A stretch of DNA of 64,000 nucleotides from the NCBI GenBank assembly GCA_002499585.1, contig DAMH01000027.1, positions 137,077-201,076 on the forward strand. The letters are read 5' to 3'. This document shows positions 34,512 through 44,521 of this stretch, piece by piece. The stretch's first letter is position 1. Every line of letters starts with the position of its first letter. The notes beneath the pieces were generated by a model that saw only the letters and a list, made by a program, of their open reading frames with translations, was not told where the DNA came from and ran no database searches. The DNA is from Euryarchaeota archaeon UBA552. GTDB taxonomy: Archaea; Thermoplasmatota; Poseidoniia; Poseidoniales; Thalassarchaeaceae. The position numbers were made by a program, and so were the translations under genes.

Positions 34512-35720
34512 ATGAATATACACGAGTATCAAGCAAAAAAAATGTTTAGGGACGCCGGTGTTCCTGTGCTAGATGGCGTCCATTGCAAAAATGTCAATGA
34601 TGCCATCAAAGCATATGAGGACTTAGGAAAAGGAACAGTAGCAGTCAAGAGTCAGATCCACGCTGGGGGCCGGGGGAAAGGAGTTCTTTACCATCCAAAG
34701 ACGGGAGAGTTGGTAATGAATGGAGGAGTTAAAATTGCGACATCCTTGGAAGAAGTAGAGCAATATTCGAGCGGCATACTAGGAAATGTCCTGGTCACCA
34801 AACAAACCGGTGACAGTGGAAAGTTGGTACGGAACTTGTATGTAGAATCCGGGTGCGACATAGATCACGAGTACTATCTAGCTATGCTCGTAGACAGGGG
34901 GTCGAATTCACTGCTTGTCATGGCATCTGTTGAAGGTGGAATGGATATCGAGGAGGTTGCCGAGAGGAATCCAGAATCTATTCATCGCATCTACAGCCGA
35001 GGAAAAAATGGATTTTCAGAAGAACAGTCCCTCTCACTTGGGGGGAATCTGGAATTGACGGGCAAATCCCTGTCAGAGTTCTCCAAGATGATCCTCAGAC
35101 TGAGTAAGATGTTCATCGAATCGGATTGTGGCATGATAGAGATCAATCCACTCGTAAAGACAGGGGGCGGTGATATGATCGCCTTAGATGCCAAGATATC
35201 TCTTGACGATAACGCATCTTTCCGGCACCCAGAGTGGGAAGAAATGAGGGACCTTGACGAAGAGGAGGAAGTAGAAATAAGAGCAAACCAGACTGGTTTG
35301 TCCTATGTCAAACTGGACGGGGACATCGGTTGTATGGTGAACGGTGCTGGTCTAGCAATGGCGACTATGGACGTCATAAAACTCTATGGCGGAGAGCCTG
35401 CTAATTTCCTTGATGTTGGCGGAGGGGCTGACGAGGACCAAGTCACTACTGCTTTCAGCATAATCTTGGAGGACCCCAACGTCAAGGGCATACTGGTGAA
35501 TATATTCGGAGGAATTATGAGATGCGACATCATTGCAAGGGGAATAATATCTGCGGTCAACAAACTGGGCCTGACGCGCCCATTGGTGGTTCGTCTGGCA
35601 GGGACCAATGTCGAAGATGGAAAGGCGATCCTATCCGGGAGCGGCCTGAACATACACACCGCAACCTCACTTTCCGACGGGGCCAAAAGAATCGTCAATC
35701 TCGTTAAGGAGGCTCAGTAA
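34512..35720 (+). CDS. sucC: succinyl-CoA synthetase beta subunit
   Basis: This is a 402-aa ATP-grasp subunit. It starts [22 protein letters not shown] binding is shown by [11 protein letters not shown]; the C-terminal CoA-ligase part has [13 protein letters not shown] and [17 protein letters not shown] start at the ATG at 34512, because this is where the family begins, with GGGAG before it; the frame is open to 34446. The stop overlaps the start of sucD (TAATG). With SucD it makes succinate and ATP/GTP from succinyl-CoA in the TCA cycle. Confidence 0.95.
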   Translation: MNIHEYQAKKMFRDAGVPVLDGVHCKNVNDAIKAYEDLGKGTVAVKSQIHAGGRGKGVLYHPKTGELVMNGGVKIATSLEEVEQYSSGILGNVLVTKQTGDSGKLVRNLYVESGCDIDHEYYLAMLVDRGSNSLLVMASVEGGMDIEEVAERNPESIHRIYSRGKNGFSEEQSLSLGGNLELTGKSLSEFSKMILRLSKMFIESDCGMIEINPLVKTGGGDMIALDAKISLDDNASFRHPEWEEMRDLDEEEEVEIRANQTGLSYVKLDGDIGCMVNGAGLAMATMDVIKLYGGEPANFLDVGGGADEDQVTTAFSIILEDPNVKGILVNIFGGIMRCDIIARGIISAVNKLGLTRPLVVRLAGTNVEDGKAILSGSGLNIHTATSLSDGAKRIVNLVKEAQ

Positions 35721-36649
35721 TGTCAGTCTGGGTCGGCGAGGAGGCAAGAATCCTGATTCAGGGTATCACCGGGAAGCAGGGAGGTTTCCATGGGACGAAG
35801 ATGGCTGAGTATGGCAGCAACATTGTAGGAGGCGTCACACCCGGGAAAGGGGGTACAACTGTTTCATTGAACGGTAGGGATGTCCCAGTTTTCAACAGAG
35901 TTGAGGAGGCCATCATTCAAACTGACGCTGAGGTCAGCGTTCTGTATGTCCCACCACCCTTCGCCGGCGCGGCGATCAAGGAAGCCGCTGCCGCGTTTCA
36001 TAATATACGAGGGGAGGGTTTGATAGTCTGTATAACTGAAGGCATTCCCATACTGGACATGTTGGATGTAACCTCTGAACTGGAAAGGTATCCACTTGTA
36101 CGACTCATAGGCCCCAATTGTCCGGGAATAATTACTCCCGGTGAAATTGGTGGTTCTAAAATCGGGATAATGCCAGGGCAAATACATAGAAAAGGACGAA
36201 TCGGCATTGTGTCCAAATCTGGTACGCTAACGTACGAAGCTGTTGCGCAGACAACTGGTATTGGCGAAGGGCAATCTACGTGCATAGGAATTGGAGGAGA
36301 TCCGATCCAAGGCACTGGTTTCATAGATTGTCTTGAAGCCTTCGAGCAGGATCCACAGACTGAAGCGATTGTGTTGATTGGTGAAATAGGCGGATCTGCT
36401 GAAGAGGAAGCGGCTCTGTGGATAAGGAAAAATGGAACTAAGCCGGTTGTGGGGTTCGTAGCAGGCTCTACCGCCCCGCCAGGGAAGAGGATGGGGCACG
36501 CCGGGGCAATAATAAGCGGCGGAAAGGGAACGGCAGAAGAGAAGATCAAGGCTTTTGAGGAGGCGGGAATTTATGTCGCAAACGACCCATCGGTCATTGG
36601 AGATGTCTTGAAGAAGGCCCTAGTTGATGCTGGATTGGCCGCCAAATGA
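35720..36649 (+). CDS. sucD: succinyl-CoA synthetase alpha subunit
   Basis: This is a 309-aa protein with a Rossmann CoA-binding domain ([18 protein letters not shown], about 10-27), [12 protein letters not shown] (about 130) and the phosphohistidine segment [18 protein letters not shown] (His about 255). Translation is coupled to sucC. The next gene, a prenyl-synthase, may begin after it at 36708 or overlap it slightly. Confidence 0.95.
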   Translation: MSVWVGEEARILIQGITGKQGGFHGTKMAEYGSNIVGGVTPGKGGTTVSLNGRDVPVFNRVEEAIIQTDAEVSVLYVPPPFAGAAIKEAAAAFHNIRGEGLIVCITEGIPILDMLDVTSELERYPLVRLIGPNCPGIITPGEIGGSKIGIMPGQIHRKGRIGIVSKSGTLTYEAVAQTTGIGEGQSTCIGIGGDPIQGTGFIDCLEAFEQDPQTEAIVLIGEIGGSAEEEAALWIRKNGTKPVVGFVAGSTAPPGKRMGHAGAIISGGKGTAEEKIKAFEEAGIYVANDPSVIGDVLKKALVDAGLAAK

Positions 36650-36707
36650 GCAAACTGCCGAAGAGATCAACATACCCTCAGGACTCCCCGAAGATGGAGG
36701 GGTCGTC

Positions 36708-37712
36708 TTGGGAGTGGTCGTCAACGGCGAGATTGATCGACTACTCAGAAATACATCAAGATCTTTCTATCTTTCACTGGGTGTATTGCCCAACCAAATC
36801 AGGGACCAAGTTGGTTTGCTGTATCTTCTTGCGAGGGTAGCAGATACAATCGCAGATACTGGAGAGGAGCCGTCCCAACTTCTGAGTGAGTTGAACAAGT
36901 ATGAGGGCGTGTTGAATGATGGGTCAGAAGAAGTTTATCTGGGCAACGTAGCAGATCTCCAAGACGATCCGCATGAGGAGGAATTATTGCGCTCTGCGAG
37001 CAAAGCTGTAAGAGCATTCGCTGGGATCGAACAAAATGACAGGAATATAATGCTAAGATGCTTGAACACCATCATAAGTGGACAGAGGTTGGATGTGGAA
37101 AGATTTGGAACTAAGACCACAGAGATTAGGTCGCTGACCTCGGATGAAGATCTGGATGATTATACATACAAGGTCGCGGGTTCAGTGGGCGAATTCTGGA
37201 CTGAAATTTCCCTGAAGCGATTGATTCCTGATATGTCTTCCAAAGGTGATTTCGAGAGATTTGGAGTGGATTTTGGAAAAGGGCTGCAGATGATAAACAT
37301 CCTCCGAGACATACCATCTGATCTCCACATTGGTAGATGTTACATACCTTCCGAAAGATTGGCCTCGATTGGTCTGACCCCCGTAGATCTGTTGGATGAA
37401 AGTTCTATGAATGCATTCAGACCGCTTTACGATGAATACCTCGATCTATCACTAAAATATCTGTCCGCAGCGCATTCCTACGTTTCATTGATACCTAGAA
37501 GACATAAGGGATTGCGTCTTTCATGTATGTTGCCCATCATAATTGGTTGGAGGACAATAAGGATAATGAGGAACAGAAATGTTCTATCCGGGATGGGTGC
37601 CAAGATAAAACGTAGAGAAATTGGAAGCATTTTGTTAAAGTCCAGAATCGCTGTCAGATTTGAGATCTACGAGAAGTTGTTGATGCAAGCCGAAAAGAGG
37701 CGTGCTTGCTGA
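36708..37712 (+). CDS. squalene/phytoene synthase family protein 1
   Basis: This is a head-to-head prenyl synthase of about 334 aa. It has SRSFYLSLGVLP near the N terminus, the first Asp-rich motif ADTIADT (about residue 45), and the second motif QMINILRDIPSD (about 200) for Mg-diphosphate binding. I choose the TTG at 36708, where GGAGGGG at 36696-36702 is a good ribosome site; an ATG at 36627 would overlap sucD by 23 nt. It condenses two farnesyl or geranylgeranyl diphosphates. The next gene is a paralogue, so the pair may make squalene and phytoene, or work together as in the HpnC/HpnD type. Confidence 0.9.
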   Translation: MGVVVNGEIDRLLRNTSRSFYLSLGVLPNQIRDQVGLLYLLARVADTIADTGEEPSQLLSELNKYEGVLNDGSEEVYLGNVADLQDDPHEEELLRSASKAVRAFAGIEQNDRNIMLRCLNTIISGQRLDVERFGTKTTEIRSLTSDEDLDDYTYKVAGSVGEFWTEISLKRLIPDMSSKGDFERFGVDFGKGLQMINILRDIPSDLHIGRCYIPSERLASIGLTPVDLLDESSMNAFRPLYDEYLDLSLKYLSAAHSYVSLIPRRHKGLRLSCMLPIIIGWRTIRIMRNRNVLSGMGAKIKRREIGSILLKSRIAVRFEIYEKLLMQAEKRRAC

Positions 37713-37718
37713 GAATGA

Positions 37719-39020
37719 GTGAATCTTACGCAACTGACACAGAACTTCAAACGTACATTGTCTCAGCACGCCTCGATGAAAGACGAGGCAAAGACGGAAT
37801 CCGTCCGTCGTGTTGATACGGCCTCTGAAAGCACCATGTCGAGTGAAAACGATGTGAAAACACCGCCCATAGATAGTATCAGATCAAAGGTGTCTCTGAC
37901 CCGCGATGCCGCCCGCGCCATCTCGATAACTGCCCTAGAAACTATCAGAGAAGGAGCCAAGTTCATGGGTGTTGTGGGGAATAGGGGGAATCTAGAAAGC
38001 CCATTCGGTCACATAGACGCATCTATTTGGAAGGAAGGGGAGTTACCGGCTCGTATGATAGAGGCCTCTTACGATTATTGTGAGGAGCTTACCAGGATAG
38101 AGGCCGCAAATTTCTATCACTCGTTCAAATATTTACCCAGCGAGGTTCGTCGATCTATTTGCGCATATTACGCCTTTTGCCGGAGGGCAGACGATATTGC
38201 TGATGGTGACTACACTGATCTTTTTCCCGGGGGCTCTGAGGATAGTTTTGAGTCTGTGGATTACAGGTCTGAAATAGAGAGAATAATGGGTGAACCTGTT
38301 CTCGAAAGAGGTGCTTACGACCAGAAAATGTCACAGTTATTCTATTACCGAAAGAAGCTTTCTACAGCATACACAACTGTGACATCGACTGATCCTATTT
38401 TCATTGCATTGAAGGACACAGTCGAGAAGTTTAGAATTCCGAGATCACTGCTCGACGACATGATAAGCGGAATGGAAGACGACTTACACAGAAATAGGTT
38501 TCAAACCTTCGAAGATTTGTATGAATACTGCTACAAGGTCGCTTCCACAGTGGGCCTTGTATGCATAGAAATATACGGATACGACTCACCTGAAGCAAAA
38601 GACGAGGCTGAGGCATGGGGTGTTTACATGCAACTCATAAACATCCTGAGGGATGTTCTAGAAGATTCGAAGCGGGGCAGAATATACTTGCCTCTTGATG
38701 ATCTCATCCGATATGGAATTACTGAAAAAGACGTTCTTGCTGGTGAGAGTTTAGGTGACCATCCTGGTTGGGAGCCCTTCTGTAAAAATTATACCAGGCG
38801 AGCAAAAAATTACGGCAGGTCGGCAAAGAGCTTGCTAGGGAGGTTGGATAAACAGATGAGGTACTCTCCGGCTGCGATGATGGCATTCTATGACTCAATA
38901 TTGAGGAAAATCGCAAAAAATGAAGGTGATGTTTTTACTGAGAGGGTTCAACTTTCCAAACCAGAAAAGATTGGATTAGCCGCATGGGTTTACTTTCGCT
39001 ACCGTTTCTTGCCTGTCTGA
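37719..39020 (+). CDS. squalene/phytoene synthase family protein 2, with N-terminal extension
   Basis: This is a 433-aa protein. The catalytic domain begins only near residue 110 (CEELTRIEAANFYHSFKYLPSEVRR), with the first Asp motif RRADDIADGD (about 148) and the second QLINILRDVLEDSKRGRIYLP (about 310). The first roughly 105 residues, rich in Ser, Lys and Glu, have no counterpart in the family. The start is uncertain: GTG at 37719 or ATG at 37776. Paired with the previous gene, it probably makes phytoene for carotenoids (retinal for rhodopsin is possible) or squalene. Confidence 0.9.
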   Translation: MNLTQLTQNFKRTLSQHASMKDEAKTESVRRVDTASESTMSSENDVKTPPIDSIRSKVSLTRDAARAISITALETIREGAKFMGVVGNRGNLESPFGHIDASIWKEGELPARMIEASYDYCEELTRIEAANFYHSFKYLPSEVRRSICAYYAFCRRADDIADGDYTDLFPGGSEDSFESVDYRSEIERIMGEPVLERGAYDQKMSQLFYYRKKLSTAYTTVTSTDPIFIALKDTVEKFRIPRSLLDDMISGMEDDLHRNRFQTFEDLYEYCYKVASTVGLVCIEIYGYDSPEAKDEAEAWGVYMQLINILRDVLEDSKRGRIYLPLDDLIRYGITEKDVLAGESLGDHPGWEPFCKNYTRRAKNYGRSAKSLLGRLDKQMRYSPAAMMAFYDSILRKIAKNEGDVFTERVQLSKPEKIGLAAWVYFRYRFLPV

Positions 39021-39093
39021 TTGATCGGCGCGAAGGCCTCAAAGCGTCGATGATACGCCATTAGTCCAGGGTGATGCTATCAGGGTTGCAGTT

Positions 39094-40848
39094 TTGCTCG
39101 AGGACCGTTGCAAACCCAACACTCCAGCTTTCGACTATTTGATGAAATACGCAGGGAGTTGTGGACGGGAATGCATTCAGTTTGAGGGTTCTAAGTGCCG
39201 AATTCTAGAATCAGCCTGCCCAGTTTGTGTAAATAGGGCGAAGAGATGTCCGGGAGGTGCTGTCAAGATCATTAATTTACCATCTGAATTAGACACTGAT
39301 TTGACACACAGCTACGGTGAGAACTCATTCAGATTATTTCGCTTACCGGCCCCCAGAGAACAGCAAGTCGTAGGGATTCTAGGGCCCAACGGAATGGGAA
39401 AATCCACTGCAATTAATCTGCTGTCTGGTTCGATAAGACCGAATCTAGGGGAGTGGCATTCCGAGAATGTCGACTGGAAAACCGTTCTCGAGTCGTTTCC
39501 ACGTGGTGAGCTCCGAGATTACCTCGACCTTGTATCTCAATCAGGAGTTCGAATCGCAGTCAAGCCACAGTACGTGGACAAGTTACCGAAACTTTGGGAC
39601 GGCGAAGTAAAGGGGTTACTTGACAGGGTCGATGACAGGGGGCTACTGTCAAAATATTCGGAGAAAACCTCTATCGGGCATATATTAGATCGAAAACTAT
39701 CTAGCCTTTCTGGAGGAGAGCTTCAGAGAATCGCCATCTGTGCGACAATACTCAAGGAGGCAGATGTTTATTTCTTCGATGAACCCTCTTCATACTTAGA
39801 TATCCATGAAAGAATGCGTGTGGTCAGGATCATACAGGAATTGGTTCAGGAGGGTAAGAGGATCATAGTTATCGAACATGATCTAGCCATTTTGGACGTA
39901 CTGTGTGATCTAGTACATGTGGTGTATGGTCAAAGGGCGGCATACGGAATTTTCACCCCTCCAAGGACAACCAGAACTGCAATCAATGCATACCTGGAAG
40001 GTTTCCTGACTGAAGAGAACGTGAGAATCCGGGATAAACCGATTACATTCCTCAGAGGTAGGGTTAGAGGAGAAGAAGTTGGTGACACAATCTTGAAGTG
40101 GGGGGGCATGACAAAGAAAATGGGAGATTTCACACTCAAAACAGGCGAGGGTGGCGTTCGAAGTGCAGAAGTAGTAGGTGTAGTTGGGCCCAATGCGACC
40201 GGAAAGACCACAATGGTAAGGATGATTGCAGGCGAAATCGAACCAGATCAAGGATGGTGCACCATGGATGCCAAGGTGTCATACAAGCCACAACACGTCA
40301 GCACCGATTTCAACGGAAATGTGGCTCAATTGCTGGACTCTGAGATTGGCATCGGATGGAGGAGCGGGGAGTTCAATACTCAGGTGATAAGGCCACTTCA
40401 AATTGACCAGTTAGTTGAGTTAGAAGCCAGTCGCCTCTCAGGTGGTGAGCTTCAGGCAGTCAGCATTGCCATCTGTCTGGGGAAGGAGGCAGACCTCTAT
40501 TTGCTTGATGAGCCTAGTGCACACTTGGATGTAAACGCGAGGATGGAGGCTGCAAAGGCTATCAGAAGAACCATGGTTTCCAAAGAAAAGGCCGCCATGG
40601 TAATAGATCACGACATATACTTCATCGACATAGTGAGCGACTCACTGCTTGTGTTTGAAGGGCGTGGAGGTGAGAATGGACATGCTCATGGACCTATGGG
40701 CCTCAGGCCGGGCATGAATCAGTTTCTGAAACAAGTGGATGTTACATTTCGGAGAGATCATGAGTCATACAGACCTAGAATAAACAAAGCTGGTAGCAGG
40801 AAAGACAGGGAGCAGAAGACAAAAGGGGAGTACTTCTACATAGACTAG
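39094..40848 (+). CDS. ABCE1 ribosome-recycling ATPase with atypical Fe-S domain
   Basis: This is a roughly 584-aa ABCE1/Rli1 protein with two ATP-binding cassettes (Walker A GPNGMGKST and GPNATGKTT; signatures LSGGELQR and LSGGELQA; Walker B VYFFDEPSSYLD and LYLLDEPSAHLD), which splits ribosomes after termination. The N-terminal domain normally has eight Cys binding two 4Fe-4S clusters. Here only seven are seen, with a long spacer after the first; the second group reads ACPVCVNRAKRCP, where the third Cys is Arg. The start is unclear: TTG 39094 is the first standard start in frame, but family proteins begin five residues earlier, at ATC 39079, with GGTGAT at 39070-39075. Confidence 0.92.
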   Translation: MLEDRCKPNTPAFDYLMKYAGSCGRECIQFEGSKCRILESACPVCVNRAKRCPGGAVKIINLPSELDTDLTHSYGENSFRLFRLPAPREQQVVGILGPNGMGKSTAINLLSGSIRPNLGEWHSENVDWKTVLESFPRGELRDYLDLVSQSGVRIAVKPQYVDKLPKLWDGEVKGLLDRVDDRGLLSKYSEKTSIGHILDRKLSSLSGGELQRIAICATILKEADVYFFDEPSSYLDIHERMRVVRIIQELVQEGKRIIVIEHDLAILDVLCDLVHVVYGQRAAYGIFTPPRTTRTAINAYLEGFLTEENVRIRDKPITFLRGRVRGEEVGDTILKWGGMTKKMGDFTLKTGEGGVRSAEVVGVVGPNATGKTTMVRMIAGEIEPDQGWCTMDAKVSYKPQHVSTDFNGNVAQLLDSEIGIGWRSGEFNTQVIRPLQIDQLVELEASRLSGGELQAVSIAICLGKEADLYLLDEPSAHLDVNARMEAAKAIRRTMVSKEKAAMVIDHDIYFIDIVSDSLLVFEGRGGENGHAHGPMGLRPGMNQFLKQVDVTFRRDHESYRPRINKAGSRKDREQKTKGEYFYID

Positions 40849-40880
40849 GCTATTTCTTGGGATTAAATGGAGGCGAAGTA

Positions 40881-41363
40881 ATGGATGGAGATGAAGAAAC
40901 AGAGGGGCAAAAGGCAGAAGAGGAGTCAGATGATGAAACGAAATCGGTCGATTCTCTCTCACGAGAACTACAATATGCAATGGCCGAAATAGCCAACATC
41001 AGATCAAGATCGCTCAAAGAAAAATCCGAGTTGATTAGATATGCCTCCACAAACCTCGGTTCAAAAATGATTGACATACTTCGAAGTCTGGATCTTGCAA
41101 TAGAATCTGCAGATGAATCTGCTGAAATTGCTATTGAGGGCATTAAGATGGCTGCCGAGGGATTGCGTCAGAGTTTGGCATCAGTGGGCATCAAACCCAT
41201 TGAAGCTGATGGAGTTATTTTCGATCCAAGTAGAATGGAAGCAATCGCGACCGTGCCGTCTCCGGATGGAGGGGCTGCAGGCGTGATTGTGGAAGTCGTC
41301 GAAAGAGGATATATGATTCACGACAGGGTACTGAAGCCGGCCAAGGTTATAGTATCGGAGTGA
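40881..41363 (+). CDS. grpE: GrpE nucleotide exchange factor
   Basis: This is a roughly 160-aa protein with an acidic N terminus, a long coiled helix (about 25-80, LSRELQYAMAEIANIRSRSLKEKSELIRYA) and a C-terminal beta domain (about 115-160, VGIKPIEADGVIFDPSRMEAIATVP). It drives ADP release from DnaK. No dnaK or dnaJ is nearby. The ATG at 40881 follows GGAGGCG at proper distance; earlier starts would lack a site. GrpE in archaea came from bacteria with the DnaK system. Confidence 0.9.
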   Translation: MDGDEETEGQKAEEESDDETKSVDSLSRELQYAMAEIANIRSRSLKEKSELIRYASTNLGSKMIDILRSLDLAIESADESAEIAIEGIKMAAEGLRQSLASVGIKPIEADGVIFDPSRMEAIATVPSPDGGAAGVIVEVVERGYMIHDRVLKPAKVIVSE

Positions 41364-41367
41364 AACA

Positions 41368-41862
41368 ATGAGCGCCACAATTCACAAACTTCGAAATTTC
41401 ACTTTATTGATTTTATTTGTCTGGCTGATGGTCATTATGGCCGTTGATTTATCATCTCCGGCCCCTAACTACTCTGACTCCCTCCCTGATGAATGCGGCG
41501 TTAATTCCCAGAACTGTTCAGGTTTTGGGATGTGGTACCACCGAAGTGATGAGGAAGACGCTGTTGTTTTTTCCGGGACCCAGGAAGAGGCGATGGAATC
41601 CATCATAGAATGGGTATCATCGAGAGATAGGATGGACATACTGCACGCAAATGAGACTACCATTCATGCAGTTGAGACGAGTTTTGTCTTCAGATTCAAG
41701 GATGACTTGGTTGTTCACACTGAATGCGACGATGGCCTCGTCTTAGTCCACGCGTACAGTTCCTCAAGAATAGGCGTCGGAGATATGAATGTCAATCCAA
41801 CTAGGCTTTCATCACTTATTTCACACTTACAAGAAGTCGACCTCGCGGGCCAAGGTTGTTGA
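41368..41862 (+). CDS. DUF1499 family exported protein
   Basis: This is a 164-aa protein with an N-terminal signal or anchor helix (about residues 8-28), then a DUF1499 domain (YSSSRIGVGDMNVNPTRLSSLISHL near the end, typical of that family). Four Cys in the exported part could pair. DUF1499 proteins have no known function. It lies 4 nt after grpE, so it may be co-transcribed. Confidence 0.75.
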   Translation: MSATIHKLRNFTLLILFVWLMVIMAVDLSSPAPNYSDSLPDECGVNSQNCSGFGMWYHRSDEEDAVVFSGTQEEAMESIIEWVSSRDRMDILHANETTIHAVETSFVFRFKDDLVVHTECDDGLVLVHAYSSSRIGVGDMNVNPTRLSSLISHLQEVDLAGQGC

Positions 41863-41914
41863 AAGGGCGATTATTGGACACCCAACTAAATAGGCGGCTA
41901 TCGTCGTAGGCGGG

Positions 41915-43936
41915 ATGATGATACGAACCAGCGCTGTTTCAATTGCCCTTCTATTTCTCTTATTGCCGGTGGCCGGATGCATCGGCCAAGACGATGTTGA
42001 GAGCAGTGACGACATTCAGGAAACTGACAATGAAGTCACTGTTGATGAAGACCCAGTGGTAGAAATCATCGATGTCCCGTACGCCCCCGGGTGCGACAAC
42101 CTCAATCCCCACCACTGCCTACTACCGTTTCCATCTGATGCCTTCTTGGTAGAAGATGAAACCACAAGGACCGGGTTGAGAGTTCACTACCCGACCGGTT
42201 CAATCCCTTCCTCAGGATCAACAAATCCAGTGGAAATACCTAGGATAAACCAGATAGACGGGATGAGTACCTCGACACAAATCATGACAACTTTTGACAC
42301 AGTACCAAACCTAGATGGCGTGGCCTACCAATACGACATTGGGACGTCAATGCAGCCCGATCATGCTACGATCATCTGGAACGCTGATGACAATCACGCA
42401 GTGGCTCACTGGGTCGAACTGGATGCAAGGGCTCAGGATGGTGAGCAGACTATAGTCCATCTGAGAACTGCATCCGCACTTGAGCACGACACCAAATACA
42501 TAGTTGTGATACGGGGACTATCGGACCAACAAGGTGACTTAATCGAACCTTCTGCGGCTATGCGATCACTGATCGGGAACACAATAACTGATGCAGCAGA
42601 TGTCGAAGACAGAAGGTTGGAATATACCACATACATTCAGGTCGCCGAAAGTCAAATGGGGGTCGATCGGAATACAATTCAGGCCCTTTGGTCGTTCCAT
42701 ACATCTTCAGTGGAATCCGTCATCGGGCCCGTACTTTCAATGAGAGATGACGCCCTCGAGAGGATAGGCGAAGGCATAGGATGTACCGTGGTAACTACTG
42801 AGGACAACTACCGCGAAGATGGCATGACTTACCGTAGAGTGAAAGGGACTTTCACAGCTCCACAGTACCTCATTGATGATAGGGCCCCAACCCTCCTATC
42901 AAGGGACTCGGATTACAATCCTGTTTTTGTCGAAAACAGAGAAGTTCCCTTTACGTTGATTATCCCCATGTCATTGTACAATTCTTCCAACCCAGGTCCT
43001 CTGACGGTTTTTGGTCACGGATTCCTTGGTACAGGGGAAGGTCACGTCAGCGGCGGTCTCAGGGAATGGGGCGAGATTTACGAAACAGCTCTGATTGCCA
43101 CCGACTTCTACGGATGGAGTTCAGATGACAGGGATGGAATATCCATGGGCATCATGAACGGTTATTACTTCACGCACCAATCAGACAGGCTGCAACAGGC
43201 AATGGTCAATCATGTCGTGATGATCAAGACATTCAAGGGAATTTGTGCTGACATCCCATCCATGAAAGACGAGACTGGCCGTCTTCTCGTCAATACTTCG
43301 GAGGTTTACTACACCGGCTACTCCCTTGGCGGAAACCGAGGTCCGTCCCTGCTAGGGCTTTCCCCCGATGTAACTCGAGGTGCTCTTTGGGTCGGAGGTG
43401 CAGGGTTTTCGCATCAAATAGAAAGATGCACACAGTATGACCAGTTTGACGATCTGATGGAGAGTTCTATTGGATACACATCCCAGTTGGATAGGGCAGT
43501 GGTAATCTCACTTGTCCAATCACTTTGGGATGCAACAGATACCAACACTTGGACCACACTATCCAATGGCTGGGAGGATCGAGTAGATCCTTTTGAAATG
43601 CTATATATCGGATCGATAGGAGATCTACAGATCTCAAACATATCCACCAGCAGAGCACTTAGGAATGCAGGGGCCTCGATTCTTGCAAGTTCAGCTATTC
43701 TTCCATATGGGCTCCCCGTAGCAGATGGCGGTGAGAATACCACAGGGAATTTAGGTGTTTATTTCGACGGTGGTTTCAGTCACGCCCCTGAGGTGAATCT
43801 GCTGGGCCAAGAGCCTCACCCTGCGCATAACTGGGTTGCAGGTGTTGAAGCGGCTCACCAAATGGCATTTGAGTATCTTTTCAACGGCTTTGTAGAAGAC
43901 AGATGTGCAGGTTCATGTGTCTACAATGTGGGTTAG
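41915..43936 (+). CDS. lipoprotein alpha/beta hydrolase
   Basis: This is a 673-aa lipoprotein: signal peptide, lipobox VAGC (about residue 22), acidic linker, and an N-terminal beta-rich region of about 250 residues. The hydrolase domain carries the nucleophile Ser in TGYSLGGNRG (about 470) and the oxyanion-loop FGHGFLGTG (about 370). A late His in GGFSHAPEVN (about 620) may complete the triad. It probably cleaves an ester or lipid outside the cell. It ends with a 4-nt overlap onto the end of nadM. Confidence 0.82.
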   Translation: MMIRTSAVSIALLFLLLPVAGCIGQDDVESSDDIQETDNEVTVDEDPVVEIIDVPYAPGCDNLNPHHCLLPFPSDAFLVEDETTRTGLRVHYPTGSIPSSGSTNPVEIPRINQIDGMSTSTQIMTTFDTVPNLDGVAYQYDIGTSMQPDHATIIWNADDNHAVAHWVELDARAQDGEQTIVHLRTASALEHDTKYIVVIRGLSDQQGDLIEPSAAMRSLIGNTITDAADVEDRRLEYTTYIQVAESQMGVDRNTIQALWSFHTSSVESVIGPVLSMRDDALERIGEGIGCTVVTTEDNYREDGMTYRRVKGTFTAPQYLIDDRAPTLLSRDSDYNPVFVENREVPFTLIIPMSLYNSSNPGPLTVFGHGFLGTGEGHVSGGLREWGEIYETALIATDFYGWSSDDRDGISMGIMNGYYFTHQSDRLQQAMVNHVVMIKTFKGICADIPSMKDETGRLLVNTSEVYYTGYSLGGNRGPSLLGLSPDVTRGALWVGGAGFSHQIERCTQYDQFDDLMESSIGYTSQLDRAVVISLVQSLWDATDTNTWTTLSNGWEDRVDPFEMLYIGSIGDLQISNISTSRALRNAGASILASSAILPYGLPVADGGENTTGNLGVYFDGGFSHAPEVNLLGQEPHPAHNWVAGVEAAHQMAFEYLFNGFVEDRCAGSCVYNVG

Positions 43937-44517
43937 CCCACAGGCTCCCCGCCTTCCCCCATAAATGCCAGTCTCCTGAGGGCACCTGTTTCGATGAGAC
44001 TCATGATTACTGATTTTTGAATGGATTCTCCCAGCACAGATTTTACTGCGTCAGTGTCCTGTATAGTCGACATCATCCTCATTGTCTCTCTTACTCTCCA
44101 TCCCACTAACTTATCTCTATTCTTCGGCCTAATGACTATGACATCCCATCCCGCATCAGAGTAGATATCCCCTGTGGGTCCATCGCTGGTGAACAAAACA
44201 CCATTTTCTCCATGGAATTTGTTTGCGTGCTTGACCCAGTTAGGCGGGTCATCTATGTCGGGTATGCCAATGATTTCAGCATCAATTTCAAGTTCCGAGA
44301 TAGAGGCCTCCAACATCACCTTCCTTTCTTCAAAAGTCCATGGATTCAAAAGATTTTGAGGTTTATTCGTAGATCCAACTGCGATTACCAGTTTGGATTC
44401 TTTCTGGTTTTTTAACCTCCAGACGTTAGCCTCAGAAATCAAGAAGGCGTGTCCTTTGTGGACTGGCTGAAATCTGCCTAATACCACACAAATCCCATCT
44501 TTTGAACTATTCCTCAT
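43933..44517 (-). CDS. nadM: archaeal NMN adenylyltransferase
   Basis: This is a 194-aa archaeal-type NMNAT. GRFQPVHKGHAFLI (about 13-26) is the nucleotide-binding signature, and NPWTFEERKVML follows. The second motif, normally SGTxxR, reads VGWRVR (about 138-143), keeping only the Arg. It makes NAD from NMN and ATP. The end overlaps the preceding gene's end by 4 nt (convergent). An unknown gene lies 4 nt upstream. Confidence 0.88.
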   Translation of the reverse strand: MRNSSKDGICVVLGRFQPVHKGHAFLISEANVWRLKNQKESKLVIAVGSTNKPQNLLNPWTFEERKVMLEASISELEIDAEIIGIPDIDDPPNWVKHANKFHGENGVLFTSDGPTGDIYSDAGWDVIVIRPKNRDKLVGWRVRETMRMMSTIQDTDAVKSVLGESIQKSVIMSLIETGALRRLAFMGEGGEPVG

Positions 44518-44521
44518 TTCA

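Noticed and set aside
35998..36549. 183-aa minus-strand frame inside sucD
   Set aside because: Antisense shadow of a conserved gene.
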